A DNA stretch of 64,000 bases from Hydractinia symbiolongicarpus (lineage: Eukaryota > Cnidaria > Hydrozoa > Anthoathecata > Hydractiniidae), in the NCBI RefSeq assembly GCF_029227915.1, contig NC_079880.1:13100001-13164000 (forward strand), given 5' to 3'. This document shows, in pieces, positions 24,088 through 37,460 of the stretch; the stretch's first letter is position 1; each line of letters starts with the position of its first letter. Position numbers and translations under genes: made by a program. The notes below the pieces were generated by a model. The model had not been told where the DNA came from. It did not search any database and saw nothing but the letters and a program-made list of their open reading frames with translations.

Positions 24088-26030
24088 GACTCTCAACGCG
24101 TCCGTGCTTTTTATACTCAAACGCTTTTTTTCGTACTGAAGTTCAACTTGGTTGATAATCAGAAACGTGTTTTGTTAACTTCTCACAAAATTTGTTAGTA
24201 TAATCATTGTATGCGAAGATTTGAACTGCAATTTTCATTTTGCTTTTAAATAAAATAAAGTTACCCCTTAATGGATTTTACATGGTATTTTTTCTATTTA
24301 GGAAGCTTCATTTCTTTATGAAACCACTCCAAACAAATAAAAATAAAAATTGTTACATCTTCGCACTGGTTAATAGCTATATTGCTAATGTAATGATATC
24401 CTGATACAACTTAATCCTGTAAAGTAACTATCCTGTTTTTCATAGTAAATCTTAGGTGGTCAGGCTAGTTTGGTTATAAGGAATTTTTTTAAAAAATAAT
24501 CAGTCTTTTTGGACAAAAGAAGTGAGTAAATCTAAAATAGACATGAACCGAGAAACGCATACGAACTGTGTGCGGTTAATAGGATTTCCGGTTATTTTCC
24601 TTAACGAATAAATTGAAAAAACCTATAAAAAAGAGTTTTAAATTTGGTGAGATTTATATTAAAAACAAACTAATAAGTATGCTTCAGGTATCTCCGCTTC
24701 TGTTTTTACCAAGTATGCTAGCACAATAAAATTTAGTGTTTTCTTTTTTAATCAACAACACCTGCACAGGTGTATGTGTATATATACGCTCTCTTTCGCA
24801 GATATATAAATATGTATTTTGAGTGAGTTCAGCATTTTTTATGCAATTTCTCTCTGCAAAACAAATAAAATCTGTTTACATAATATTAATATACTGTTTG
24901 TAACATGCGGCCAACTGAGTAAATATTTTTGACATATAAAGCAGTCCATCAGAAAGAAGTTTAAAATAGAACATGTTACCAAAGATATGCATCAGAGCCT
25001 ACCGGTCATTCTATATATGTTTATTGCAGTTACGATTAGAAAACTAACGAACGGCTTAAACTAAAATTATAATAAAATAAAGAGTTGTACGATAAAACAT
25101 TTTCAAGTCTGACATAGGGAAATAATAACCTTTATAATCAATCCAGCAGGTTTAAAAAGAGAAGAAACTACAACTAAGCTATGTCTATTAAATAGATTAT
25201 ACTTATAGATTATACTTAGAAATTACACTTATAAATACTTATAGTTAGTATTGTGTCTTAAACGCGATAATGGCAAATTTATTGACCCACTTAGAGCTTT
25301 CATTTGGGATATAGCTCATATGTGATACATTCGTATCTTACAGATCTGTCCGTATATCCCTTCTAGCAAAACCTTAGGTAAAAGTCTAATTTAATTGTTC
25401 AAAAATAGTTCTTCAGGAGGGGTTACATTTAAATACCATTCAGCCAAACCCCGTTCGAGTTATCCCAAAGACTATAAAAGTGTGAATCGATCCTTTCTGC
25501 TTAACTTTCAAGATGAGAATAGAATTAATTTATTAGGCAGTTGTCTAGTAGCGCGGTTGTTAATCTTGCACGTCTTCCGTAGCTCAAATACGAGCTTTAA
25601 ATGCACTAGATTGATAACACCGACAACAGTTATTTTAAAAACTGAAGAGGCTATCCTGGGTAAATAATAGCAGTAATAATAATAACTAGCTGTTTCCCGT
25701 GGAAGAATCCACTGTATTCCATTTAATTTATGTAGCAGATATATGTGCATCAAAAAACAAACAATACAGCAGTGCGCATCTTACATCTGCATTATTATAT
25801 AAATGTCCAAAAAAATTGAAGGTGTCCAACAACTGCAGTGTATATGTGACATTTAAAATCTAAATCTACTAAAATTACTGCTCTGACCATCTGACAAATG
25901 CGAAAATTATTCGGAAAAAAGTTTTTAAAAGCATTTCAGCATACATCTCACCCATAAAATTTAAATCACTCAAAACGCCACATATATACAAAAAAGCTGA
26001 TCAATGTCAAACACAAATCTCTCTCATTGT
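24088..26030. other. No recognisable gene
   Basis: AT-rich DNA upstream of the thyroglobulin-domain gene. It includes a short degenerate repeat of AGATTATACTTATA units near 25190-25250. Open frames at 25395-25753 lie on both strands over the same bases and show no domain. Confidence 0.5.
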
Positions 26031-26039
26031 ATATGTTAA

Positions 26040-27640
26040 AATCAGTTAGTTTATTGCAAACCCTGCCAAAGGTTGACACAAAATGTGAAAAATAAACAAT
26101 AAATTTTGCCTAAGTAGAAATTTTTATCTAAGGTGTTAAAAAGGGATTTGCAAGGATAAATTATAATGCAATAAAACATTTGATATATTGCATACGGTCC
26201 TTCCTCACCAAACTTTAGACAAAATGCCAACAAAATAACGGTGTTTAAATCTAAAATTAATAAAGTCCTTTTAGCAATTTGCATGCTGTTTTACCATCAA
26301 TAAAGTAAACAAAATTTCAAATCTCACATAGTATTCTGTCCCAAATTTTCATAAAATATATATATAAGTCATAATGAGTCATGTTAAACAACAGCAATCA
26401 ATCTGTATATAAGTTTATTTTATGTCAATTTTTGCACCAATTTTGCAACACAAAATACAAATTCTAAATAATACTAAAATCTCTTATTTTGGTCCTTCGC
26501 ATACCGACGGTCTCCCACAAAAGTTTAATCAAAATGTAAAAAATGAGAGGTAACGACAAAATCAAAGTTTGCAAAATTTAATTATTTCGGTACATATATC
26601 TACTGCATATGCCCTCTAAAACAATATTTTAATCCAAAATGCCTAAGAAAGACAGTTTGCAACAAAAATCAGTTATTTCGATAATATTGCATACACTCTT
26701 TCCTCACAAAAGCTTCACAAACTGTAAAAAAAAGAATGGTTGTAGGGAGTGCTTCTGATTCAACAAAAAAAGTTTTTTTGACATATTGCATCTAGCCCTT
26801 ACCCATTAAATCTTACACAAAATTTCCAAAACTATATACGATTTAGAACACATCAAATTTAAATCGAGAAGGATCAGTCATTTCGATATATTGCACGGAG
26901 TCCTCCCCAGTAAGAATTTATACAAAATATAGAAAAACAAAGCTTGCAAGGTGTAAAATTGAATTCTTCTTCTGTATATATATATATATGGTTCTTCCTC
27001 GCAAAATTAACATAAATGTCAAAAAGGTTCAGATATAACATCTAACACAACAAAAATCAGTTCTATCAGAATATTTCATGCCATTGTCTTCCACCAAATG
27101 TTCCCCTTAAAGTTTTACAGACACAGCCTGTAAATTAAAAACAACTAAGATCAGGCATTTTGGTCTATTTCATACCATTCTGTTCCAAATAACTTATAAA
27201 ATGTAAAAATTGAGTGGTAAAACAGAAATTTGCAAAATTCCATTTTTTTATATGCATATATATTATATGCCTTCTACAACAATAAGTTAATTCAAAATGT
27301 CAAAAAGAAGAAAAAAATAGCTTACAAAGAGTAAAAAATTGAAATCAACAAAGTATATAGCTCTTTTGTTGTATTAAATATAAGCCATACGCACAAAAGT
27401 TTACACTAAATGTAAGAAAATGGTTGTGTTTAGTAATTCTAAATTAAGAAAAGTCAGTTCTTTTAGCATGCTGATTAAGGTTTTTGCCCACAAATTCTTA
27501 CATGAAAATGTCAAAACCACAATTTGAAGCAAATTAAATTTACATTTTAAAAATAAGTAATTTCTGAACTTTATTTTCAGAATATTTGGAGGAAAAGAAC
27601 TTCGCAAACCAAAAAAAACCAGGAAAATGTTTAAAATTTT
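26040..27640. repeat. Ancient tandem array, unit about 95-115 bp
   Basis: Some fifteen diverged units. Each has, in order, a CAGTTATTTCGATATATTGC-like phrase, a CCTCACCAAAATTT-like phrase, then ACAAAATGTCAAAAA and a purine-rich spacer. Clear starts lie near 26160, 26490, 26670, 26775, 26880, 26975, 27060, 27155, 27350 and 27450. Units are only loosely alike, so the array is old. No open frame is conserved through it. An isolated similar unit may lie near 16040. Confidence 0.6.
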
Positions 27641-27784
27641 CAGGGTTAATAACGTTTGATGGGTTTTGTGGGAATATATATAATGGGAATCTTTAGTTTA
27701 AAGCTAGCATTAGCTAGCTACAGCAGCTAATAGCTAGTCACTTAAATATAAACTGGAGACTTAGCTAGGTATAAAGAACATGGC

Positions 27785-27817
27785 TACATATACATATACA
27801 TATACATACACATATAC

Positions 27818-27857
<40 letters not shown>
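27785..27857. repeat. CATATA/TA microsatellite
   Basis: ACATAT-type repeats passing into a pure TA run of about 36 bases. It lies among CTAGCTAGC-rich DNA. Nothing else is recognisable from 27860 to 29700, apart from a possible coding relic at 28430-28590 (plus frame with DVTANAKSFIDATRDMLAKV) that could not be assigned. Confidence 0.85.
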
Positions 27858-27859
<2 letters not shown>

Positions 27860-29749
27860 CTAGCTAGATAGCTAGCTAGTTGTTGGTGGTGGTTGGCTTT
27901 TTATGATGCTAGCTATAAAACATGTCTGGCAACAATAATATAATAAAAACTGAAAATAAAACATGAAAAAACCTTACAGAACCTTGCTATGATTAATTTA
28001 TAAAACGATGCTCTTCTTCAAATGTTTTTTTAAAGATTTATTTTGAATGAAAGGGTAGAGAATACTCAAAAAGAACAGCCATCTTTTTCGTAAACACAAT
28101 TTCCGTTTTATGCTAGGAACTTCATTTAACAGTCCGTATGCTTTGTGAATATCTAATACCGTTTCATATGTAGCGATATCTATATATATATATGCTAACA
28201 TAGAGTTTTTTGGCATAAGGGTATATATATTTATATCGTTATTAGCAGCGGGTTATATATTTACAGCTTATGTGCGATTTCTATGAAGTACATCCCTAAT
28301 CTTTTTAGTTAAATTTTAGCGTACAGCCACGTCATAGGAAAGTGACCCGTGATTTCCGTGTCGTGCACTCACAGTTTTACTCACGCAAGGGAATTAATAT
28401 ATAAGATAAAGTAATTTTTAAGTATCGAAAACTGAAAGCAGCATTTCTAATACTAAAGCCACCTGTTGATGTTACAGCAAACGCAAAATCATTTATCGAT
28501 GCGACGCGTGATATGTTAGCCAAAGTAGCCGAATCAGGGACCTTCGACAAAAAAGTACCCTTGTTCATGGTTCTTTACGATTATTAACATGTTTAATGAA
28601 TCGATAAGAAGATTTAGAAGAGCAATTAAACTTTTTAAGCTTTGCTACGTCAATAAACTAAAATTTCAATTATATTGAGATTAAGTTTTGGGTCCACGAT
28701 GCAATTTTTTTCAACATACTGCATCGGCACTGTGGATTCTTTCATGCGCAATAAAGCAAAAATCTATATAAAGAGAAAATGGTGATTTTCTCTTCGAAGA
28801 TGACATTGATACTCCTTTAATAGCAATTGATGAATATTGAAGTGGGGTTTGATCTTACTAATGATGATGATGCAACTGAAGTTCAAAATACTGGTTGTAG
28901 TTGTGAATGGTGTAATCAAGTCTAGAACCAGAAACACACGAGCCAAACACAACGAAGCTGCCTTTGCTGAAACAGAAGAGTAGTAAGACGGGACAGGAGT
29001 ACCCACTGTATTTCAAAACGTTCCTTGAAAGAAACATGAAGTTTGGAACAAGGTCATTGAAGAAAAACAATCATAAAAAAAGCTATTATTATAGCTACCG
29101 TGTACCGTCCTAAATACGTGATTATCTAAACAAACAACCCTAGCGACGATCTTGCAACACCGCTTGTCACATAACTTCATGGTTTCAATTTCGATGCTAA
29201 TGAAAGGTAATAACTTATCATTTTTATGCTTATTTCTTCGTCATCTAGAAATAATTCTTAGTAAGAAATGCTTTTCACAAATATTAAGGATGCAATTTTC
29301 AATTTGTGTCTTTTCTTTTGTGATTTTCCACCACTGTATCTTTCGTTATAACACTACAAGATTCGCCCTGCAGGAGAAGCCATATTTGTCATTTCCTTTG
29401 GGTAATCCAAATATCGTTTACTTCTGGAACTCACGCAGCCATATATAGAACAATTTGCCCCAAACATAACATTGCATTCAATCTCAACGTTTAAAGTATA
29501 GCACAGTAATGATGTAATGTTAACAAACGAATGTAGAATTTTGCCGCTCCGCTTAAAACTTTTAATTCGTGCATTCTAAAATAGACTGGGTAAGAGAAAA
29601 TCCCGAAACACGACCTTGATACGGGGAGCAGAGCACGCTTGCTGCAATGCCCAGACTATGTCTTTCTTATGGCCACGTCTCGAACAACAATTTACAGACA
29701 CACGAAAAAACCTGAGGCAGCGATTCATGCTGTTAACATAAACACAAGG

Positions 29750-30650
29750 AAAAGGAATTGTGCGGGCCGTCCTCGCAAAGGCGCTGACTGAGACAACAGA
29801 AAAATAGTTGCGTCACTATTAAAATTACGGAAAACCGAGAGAAAATTCTGTTCGACTGACATCCAGCGTGAAGCGTGTATTTCAACTAAAGACATAAAAT
29901 AGAACTGTTAGAAGGTATTTACACAAAATGGGATACTCCATATGCACAATGTCAGCGTAAGGGACAATTGTCTAAAAAAGACTTGAGCGAACGGTTGAAG
30001 TTTGCGGTAATAGTTTACATCGGTAAACTATTACCGCCTACTTTTTGGAAGGAGGGAATCGCATTTTAGTTGGATGGTACATCGTGGGTACACAAAACTA
30101 ATTCCAGTCAACTAGCGCGCAACCTGATTTCAAGGACTTGGAGAAAACATGGTGAAAGTTTAGGTCGTCATTGCACTGCGAAAGGAAAAAAAGAAGGCGT
30201 TGGAAGCAAAGTAGCAAGATTAGCGGTCGCAATCCGTTATGGAACTGGCACTATAAAATGCCATCAGTACACAGGAAATGTAAATGTTTAAATGTGCGTA
30301 ACCTTCATCCGTGAGCATTTTCAAAATACGTGCGACAAATTGTCAAACCAAAGAGGTAAGTTATTTTTGCAAGAATAGGATCCATCACAAAACAGTGCCC
30401 TTGAACGTGCTGCAATGTATGATATAGGATGTAGATTATTTAAGACACCTGGTCCATCCTTAGACTGGAATCCAATAGAAAATGTGTTTCGTTTGGTCGG
30501 TAACCAAATGAAAATAGAGGCAATAGACACTGGGATCACAAAGGAAAGGTAAGAACAGTCCTGCAGAAGAGGAAAACGTACCATTGTGAACTTTCCAGCT
30601 GACGTGATAATCCGTACAATTAAGTCTAGGTGAAACGTCCGGATATGATA
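29750..30650 (+). pseudogene. Tc1/mariner-type transposase pseudogene
   Basis: The broken plus frame reads CAGRPRKGAD near 29762, a paired-type DNA-binding linker, then LDGTSWVHKTN near 30075, covering the first catalytic D. DPSQNSALERA near 30382 covers the second D region, and LDWNPIENVFRLV near 30463 matches the SPDLNPIENVW block with the final acidic residue. Several stops and indels separate these blocks, including one that changes the expected SPD to SLD. No clear terminal repeats were found. Inactive copy. Confidence 0.75.
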
Positions 30651-31517
30651 ATCAAAAATAAAGGACTAAGAACAAAATATTAGCAGACACACCTTTTGTT
30701 TGTTTTGAAACTGCCCATTAGAGTTTTCTTGTTTTTTGGTGATGCTGTATTTTTGCATCAATTTCTGTTTTGCACATACCTTTAATATCACGTTTATATA
30801 AAAACATAACATATATTACAAAACGAATACAGGATAAATAGCTTTGTAAGTTTTGCAGAAACGGTTCACAGGCGTCAACCGTAGTTATATAAACAATTTA
30901 ATATTTCTTTTATTATTATATTTTGCTGGTTCACAGGCGTGAACTGTTCTCTTTACAATCACAACTGAGAATCAGGTTTACAAAGCAACAGGGACAAGGT
31001 TTTACTTCTTTTGGGTTCATAATAGTCTTGACAAATTAAAAATGACAATGAGGTGACAAAACAGCAAGCTGAAATAATAATACTTGTCTAAAGACAGGTG
31101 GTTATGGCTATGTAGATGTTATATCCTCTAAAGATTCCGAAATAATCCAAAATCTTCCTTGTTGCAAGGATTTGGCAAATTATACGATGACCACTTTGAC
31201 TAACAATAAAGTAACACAGTACACAGGAACAAAGAAGAACAAACTCCGAATACAACAGAAAGCATTAAACAACACAATGATAAAAACAGCTACAGTTTAG
31301 AGACAATAAAAACAAGCGATTCAGTGCATAAAATAAATAAAACTTATTAAAGTGAATAGACGATATTGCGATTAAAAATAAGTTTCCCGCGCACAATGCA
31401 TTCTGGGATTGATTTGGTGATATGAAATCAAAACAAACGCTCTAGTTGATGAAAATGGCTGGTAGCTGGAGCTTTTCAAACTTTCATCATCAAAAAAAAT
31501 AATGTTATGTTTGTGAA

Positions 31518-33136
31518 ATGGGTGGAAATGATTTTTGTGCAGTATATGGTTGTTCTAACTGTAGAAGCAACAAAGATAAGTAAGTTTTTCGCACAGAAAT
31601 GAAGCATTTTCGTAGCTAGATGACATTACCTTTGTGCTTTGTTGAAGTACGTACAACACGATCTAAATTATTTTGAATGCATAATTATATATCTTATTTG
31701 TTAATTTCAGGCTCATCGTGAAAGATCATGTGGGTATCCTGAGATGGCATAGTCCCAAAACGAAAGCTGACATGCGAATTTGGGGAAAGATGATGCAAAG
31801 AGGAGGAAACTTCAAAATATCTATGAGTACAAAGGTGTGCTCCAATCACTTCACTGCAGGATATTGTTCAGATGTGTGTCGAATACCGACTTTATATATG
31901 AAGGGATACGATCAGCAACTACCCAAAGAACGCCAAGGAGCAGTTAAACGAAGCAGTTCTATTGACTTTGAAACTCCTGTGAAAAAAAGATCACGACATG
32001 TCACTCGAAAATCAACCGATGAACCTCAAAATGATATCCTTTTTTCACCAACTCCGAAGGATCATGATTATGAGATAAGCGAGGTAGATATGACTTCTCC
32101 ACATTCTAGAACTGTAGCTTTTGTCCAATGTAGAGGATGTAAAAACACAACGAAAAAATTGGTGAAAACTGAAAGACATAATTCAGAAAAGTATTATAAA
32201 TGATCTTCAATATGAAATAACATTGAAATCAGAGTTAAAAAGCCGAAGTACCTTTGCAGTGTCGGATGTTAAAGAAAATGACGATTTGTTTAAATTTTAT
32301 ACCGGTCTACCAAACTATACTGTTTTCAAATGGCTCTACGATAAAATTCAATTCAAAGCAAAAAATCTCCAATATTATCGAGGAGTTGGGTCATTTCAAC
32401 CAAAGCGACATCAGGTTCTGAAAAAAAAGAAAAGTGGCAAATCAAGACAAATGACCATTGAAAATGAACTTTTTATGACTTTGGTCCGCATTAGACTGGG
32501 GTTAACTGAAAAGGATTTGGCTTTTCGGTTCAGTATATCACAGGCGGCTACATCACAGATATTGGCAACTTGGATGTTTTGCGATCCTATCCTAAATGTT
32601 TTCAATCGTTTTCCAACATAGTTGGAATTATAGACTGCACTGAGGGCATAATTGAAAAACCATCTATTGCTAAAGGTCAAAGTCAAACGTACTCATCTTA
32701 CAAATCGCGCAATACTTGGAAAAAACTGCTTTGCATCACTCATGCCGGTACTATATCATACATATCAAAGTCATATGGAGGCTCTGCATCTGATAGATTT
32801 ATAGTTGAAACCAGTGGTATGTTAGACAAACTCGATTATGGTGATAATATTATGGCAGACAAAGGTTTCAATATCAGTGATCTCCTGATTAGCAGAGGGT
32901 CAAAATTAATAATCCTACCTTTTTTGAGAGACAAAGGGAAGTTTTCGAAAAGAAATTGTAGTAAGACATCACAAATCGCGAAGGCTCGTATTCATGTTGA
33001 AAGAGCTATTGCAAGAATCAAAGATTTCCGTATCATTCAAGGAGCTTTACCTTTGACTTTGAAGGACCAACTTGACAATATATTTGTTATTTGCTCAGCA
33101 ATAACGAATTTAGGACCTGCACTTGTACCTTTATGA
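31518..33136 (+). pseudogene. THAP-DDE transposase of ISL2EU copy 1
   Basis: Exon 1 (31518-31579) encodes MGGNDFCAVYGCSN, the first cysteines of a THAP zinc finger. After a GT-AG intron, exon 2 from 31711 continues with VGILRWHSP and VCSNHFTAGYC, completing the C2CH site. Near 32160-32200 a one-base shift breaks the frame. A helix-turn-helix block follows (32223-32621, LVRIRLGLTEKDLAFRFSIS). A deletion plus frameshift then removes the link to the DDE nuclease at 32570-33136. There GIIDCTE gives the first D, IMADKGF the second and ARIHVERAIARIK the E, as in DDE_Tnp_4 enzymes. The catalytic residues survive but the protein cannot be made in one piece. Confidence 0.85.
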
Positions 33137-33239
33137 TATTATGCGAATTATTATAAATCAATATTTTATTTTGTCTTTCTTTTAGTTGAAGATTCGGTTT
33201 GCTTAAAATGATGAGATCAATGTTGTGCCCTATTTGTAC

Positions 33240-33530
33240 TGTAAAAATGTAAAATCGCCCATTCGCGTAACTTGATCCTCGCGAAATTTTTTAAATTTTC
33301 TATTCGCGAAAGTTTATCCCATAAAGAAAAACCTTTTTTGTTTTTTCTGCTTGTATAATGCCCCACACTTAATTTGGTCTTGCTCTTTGAAATTCGCGAA
33401 AGTTTGTCCATCCAAATTTTCAAAATTTATTCACTCGCGAAAATTTCTATGATGATGGATTTTAAATTTAAAGATTTCGCGAATTTTCTAACGCACGAAA
33501 GTTTATCCCGCGAAAGTTTATACCATTGAA
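33240..33530. repeat. Cluster of CGCGAAAGTTTAT motifs
   Basis: Several direct and inverted copies of TTCGCGAAAGTTTATCCC lie between the two convergent genes of ISL2EU copy 1, at about 33270, 33313, 33395, 33435, 33490 and 33505. They may be a small MITE that landed in the element, or part of its own intergenic region. Confidence 0.5.
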
Positions 33531-33716
33531 GTATCCGCATGTCTGATGTAAACAAGTCATATGTAAACAAACTGATTTCGCGCATCAAAGTTGATTTTAG
33601 AATTTTGATCGAGTCGGCGCCCCTAAATAATATTCTTGCGATCCTTCTCAAACAAAAGAAAACAGCCTGATTCGTCTTAGTTTTGACTTTGTTTACATTT
33701 TTAACTGCATTGTTCT

Positions 33717-35325
33717 TCACTTTGTCTGCACCCATTTTGAATTTCGATGCAGTGATGCGATGTAGTCGAACCATTTCGAGTTTTCACTTTGAAGTAATGT
33801 TTCATTTTGAACCAATACAGCTTGATTTTTATTCATACAAACATTTTCTTTCAAAATTTGCACTTTTTCGTCAAAGTCAACATTTAACTGGTCAATTTCA
33901 TCCACATGTTGTTTTATTGTTTTTGGAAATTCAATATGTTCGCTTGTTTTAATTTCGACAAAATTACATGGTTCAGTTTCTTGTCTTCCATCATCTTCAC
34001 TGTGTTGGCGCATTAAAAGGACAATGCCACAATTACCACTAGTAGCAGAGGCTAACATGTTGCAATCGTCTTGTGACACTGTGATCGGTTCTCGGTGATG
34101 AGGCGCTCTTGGATCGAAGGAAGATCTTTCGTATTTTGGATTTACAGTAAATATGTTTTCAATCTTTGGCTTTTTTATCTCGATGTTATTAATCATATCC
34201 GGTTGATGCAGTTTTGTTTGCCTTTTCGTAGGTGCATGCCACATCTGTGGCTTTGATGTGCATGTCAGGTTTCTACCTTCACGTACCTCTCGTTCAATGT
34301 ACCATAATAGGCAACCGACATGCTTGCAAACTCCTCCAACACTAAAAACAAAAAATAATAATACTGAAATGAATCTCCTGAAATCACCTAAAATTAGGAA
34401 ATCACTTAAAATACACTGAAAACTTCACTCAAATGGTTATGTCAGACAGAAATACTTTTTCTGTGAACAGAATGAAGTCATCAAAATATAATTCACTCAC
34501 CCTGCAACACAAGAACAATCAACACATATAACTTCAGCATTGTCTTTGTGCAAGCAAACCCAAACATTGTAATATTCATTGCTTAACTTCTGCTCTGGCA
34601 AGCATATACCTCGAACAAAACAATACCGAATATTATTACTGATATTGTGCGACATAACATTGTCGAAATGGTTAGATGCTAGTAAACTCTGTCCACCCTT
34701 GAATGCTTTCCCAGCATCATTTTTGTCTAAATATTCTTTTACGTCACCTTGTGTTGTATTTGGTAAATAAGATGGAGCCTTCATCCAGCCATCGATTAAT
34801 GTCCGTGGATTTGGTAATTTAACAAGACCACCTTCAAGATGCAATTTCGATGATCGATCATTAAGAATTTCAGCCTGTTCTTCTTGGGGGTCCAGAAAAA
34901 CTACAGGAAGTTGAAGATTATAAGCGGAATATGCATTCAAAACAAGTTGCTCCTTTCTACCAGATCGGTTAATTCCCCTATCTTGTAAAAAATCTTGTAA
35001 CTGTGCTACTGTCCATTTACTAAAATTTTCTGCACCATACCAGGGTGAGTGGAAGGATATTTTTCTCCATGAAGAATTTTCTTTCTATAATTTACAACAG
35101 AGTCGCTGCTACTCTGGTGAAATCTACACCTGCAGTCCAAAATGAAACCACTTTCTCTAACAGTGCTTCCTTCTTTAAATTCGAGGTTCCTTTGCTGTTG
35201 TTGGTAAGTTTCAGGAACATTTTAAGGTCGACGATGCTCCACGTGCGAAATATTTCACTTTCCGAATCTTCTTTTAACCCCTTGTGGGAGAATCTTTCAA
35301 TAATTTCATTAACTTTTGGAGACAT
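33717..35325 (-). pseudogene. SAP-SWIM protein of ISL2EU copy 1
   Basis: Minus-strand exons. 35325-35092 starts MSPKVNEIIERFSHKGLKED and holds a SAP-like helix pair. 34940-34497 is preceded in frame by WTVAQLQDFLQDRG, a SAP motif, and ends in VICVDCSCVAG before a GT donor. After an intron, a piece from about 34341 contains GGVCKHVGCLLWYIEREVRE, completing the SWIM CxC...CxH site, and runs on to the stop at 33717. SWIM proteins in these elements usually continue into a YqaJ-type nuclease; here only a charged tail with a short coiled-coil stretch follows. At least one frame change between the first two exons means the copy is probably inactive. Confidence 0.7.
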
Positions 35326-36379
35326 TTTCTTTTCGTTTATAACTTTCTACTGATCAGATCAAAATGGCTCTTCTCGAAGAAGCGGCAGGAACGTTATCAC
35401 CAAATCAATCCCAGAATGCATTGCGCGCGGGAAATTTATTTTTAATCGCAATATCGTCTATATCCTTTAACGGATAAATTTCAAAGGAATTCACTACAAA
35501 TTCGTAGATAAGAAAAAGAAGGCAACGATCTGTGCACCAGAACTTGTGACTCTGGCAGTGGCTTTAAACGTGTTAATAGGCCCAACACAGATCATTGCTG
35601 CAATAGACCAGCCTAACAAAAGGACCAGCTTGTCGTAATTGAGGTTTTATGCTACTAAGGTCGAAAAATTAGCACAAATATAAATTGGCTCTTTTAAAAG
35701 GAACTCGGGTCAGCAGGATCGTCAATCCTGAAGGCCAAGTGAGCGAACTTGGTGTCCCTACGGGACTAGGGTAAAAAGTGGGATGGTCAACCCCAAAGAC
35801 AAGACAAAACGTCAAGCCCCCTTCCTATGCTTCTTACATGGTCTCAAGAAAGAAAAAGGAGCGAGCAAACTCCACTTTCACGGTGGGTTGACCAATCAAT
35901 GGTCAGCTGGGGTAAATTGCAACCGCTAGGAAAATTTCCTCCCCCAATTTACTTTGTAGCAGAAAAGAATGCTAACTTCTACTAAAGAACAGTATGTAAG
36001 CTGAGCGATTGTTAAAGGTTGCCTCCGACGTTATAACAAGTTCATCTTAACCGAAAGAAACCATTAAAACATTATAGAAAAAAGTATTATTTAATGATTT
36101 ACTTACAATATAAAAGCACAAACACGATTTACTTATTCCATGTTTTCATAAAACCTTGTGCTTCGACCGCCATTATTGCAGCATTAAAAACACGCTTTAA
36201 AATCTTGAAAAAAACACAGGATACCTCCTGACGTCACAAGAGCCAAAACAACACGGTCTTGCAGCATGAAAACGACGAAGCGAGATTTCTATATGAAATT
36301 AATTATTAAGAAGTTGTTTCGCTATCACAATTCTAATTAGCTTTAAAAATATTTTCTTTTTCATTTTGTAAACATGTTT

Positions 36380-36850
36380 TTTAATTGGGCGTCCCTACTC
36401 TCCAGTGGAGGATTCGAAGTATCGTATGTAGAGAAAGGATGTTGTGTGGGTAAAGGGATGACCTAAGAAACAAGGGCTTCATCAGACGCACAGGCCTTGT
36501 TTCTTATATCGCTTTCTGCTCGGGTAGTAAAATTGATCCGTGATAGAATCAAAACAACCCGACCTGGCGTAAGCGGTCAGTCATTACGAAGGGTTTGTTA
36601 ATAACGAAAAATAATACTTTAATAATACTTTCTCGATTTTTTGTTGACCATGCTTAACAGATTTGGTTAGTGATTGATAACAAACCACGAGAGATTATTA
36701 GCGAGGTGAAAAAGGAAAGGGAAAAAAATGTGCTGTCTTGTTGCTAAAGAAGATAAGTCACGTGATTTTATGGGTAAATATAATTGGTAGATGAAAGGCA
36801 CCTGTAATTGCCATTCGGGAAGAAAACGAGCCTTCATTACCCCTGCCGAA
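36380..36850 (+). repeat. Dispersed unclassified repeat, copy 2
   Basis: Inverted counterpart of 21150-21560. Its left 60 bases (CCCTACTCTCCAGT onward) match 21906-21970 directly. Contains GACCTGGCGTAAGCGGTC and a CACGTGATTT motif conserved between copies. Non-coding. The interval 35462-36380 left of it shows no gene. Confidence 0.7.
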
Positions 36851-36970
36851 AGGCCCTGTAGAGAGGATATTTTGGAAAACTCAATTAAATACTCACGAAT
36901 GACATAATTTTGTTTTACTTTTTATTTTATGTAATTTGTACATATTATTTTTTTAATTTTTTTAATTAAG

Positions 36971-37184
36971 TTAAAATACATTTTCGGCATAATGGAAAAC
37001 CCATGTTAACTCATTTTCAGGAACTACACGCCCTTCCATATATCCTGTGTTTACCCCGTCAGGCTCTGGATAAGCATCACGAATTTTTGTCACTGCACAT
37101 GACGGGATGACCCTTCGCACAGATTTGCCAAGTCTGCTGTGAACCCACCACGTGAACTGTCGGTAAGCAGCATAGCAATATGGT
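36971..37184 (-). CDS. P2X7 C-terminal-like domain, last exon
   Basis: Minus-strand exon with a TTTTAG acceptor just upstream of 37184, open for 70 codons to TAA at 36971. It reads [20 protein letters not shown] then [20 protein letters not shown] and ends in a GVNTGY motif. This is the C-terminal half of the cysteine-rich intracellular domain of vertebrate P2X7 receptors, where AYRQ...W...LG...R..PSCAV..IR..FP is characteristic. Many invertebrate genes carry this domain without the channel. The intron phase matches the gene at 53475-54417. The next upstream base pairs are retroelement copy A, only about 45 bases away, so the rest of the gene was separated from this exon. The probable partner exon is at 55227-55536. 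Confidence 0.75.
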
Positions 37185-37460
37185 CTAAAAGAAAAATGTT
37201 AACCTAAAATATTAAACTTATGAGAGAATGAAAATTACAAAGTGCACGCACAATGATAAACTCGACCAGTTAAGTCTTAAAATTTAAATTCTAGAGGTTT
37301 TGCTCCTCTAAAGAATATGCTCATATAAAGGAACACAATTCTTCCTTTTTCCAAGGTAATTGGCACAAAAATTAAACAAACAAACAGACAGAGAGAGTAG
37401 GACAGGACTTCTGTAAAGGATACAAGGGTTTCGACTCATATTCCTGAACCAAGGTACCCA

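Larger units (their letters stand above)
31358..35459. mobile_element. ISL2EU-like DNA transposon, copy 1
   Basis: Terminal inverted repeats of about 65 bp with only two mismatches: 31358-31422 and 35395-35459, starting AGACGATATTGCGATTAAAA. Both ends are flanked by AT, the two-base target duplication described for the ISL2EU branch of PIF/Harbinger elements. It carries a plus-strand THAP plus DDE transposase gene and a convergent minus-strand SAP-SWIM gene. The near-identical ends indicate a recent insertion, although both genes are damaged. Confidence 0.88.

Noticed and set aside
25395-25753. Overlapping 80-90 codon frames on opposite strands
   Set aside because: No recognisable domain and no sign which strand would be coding.
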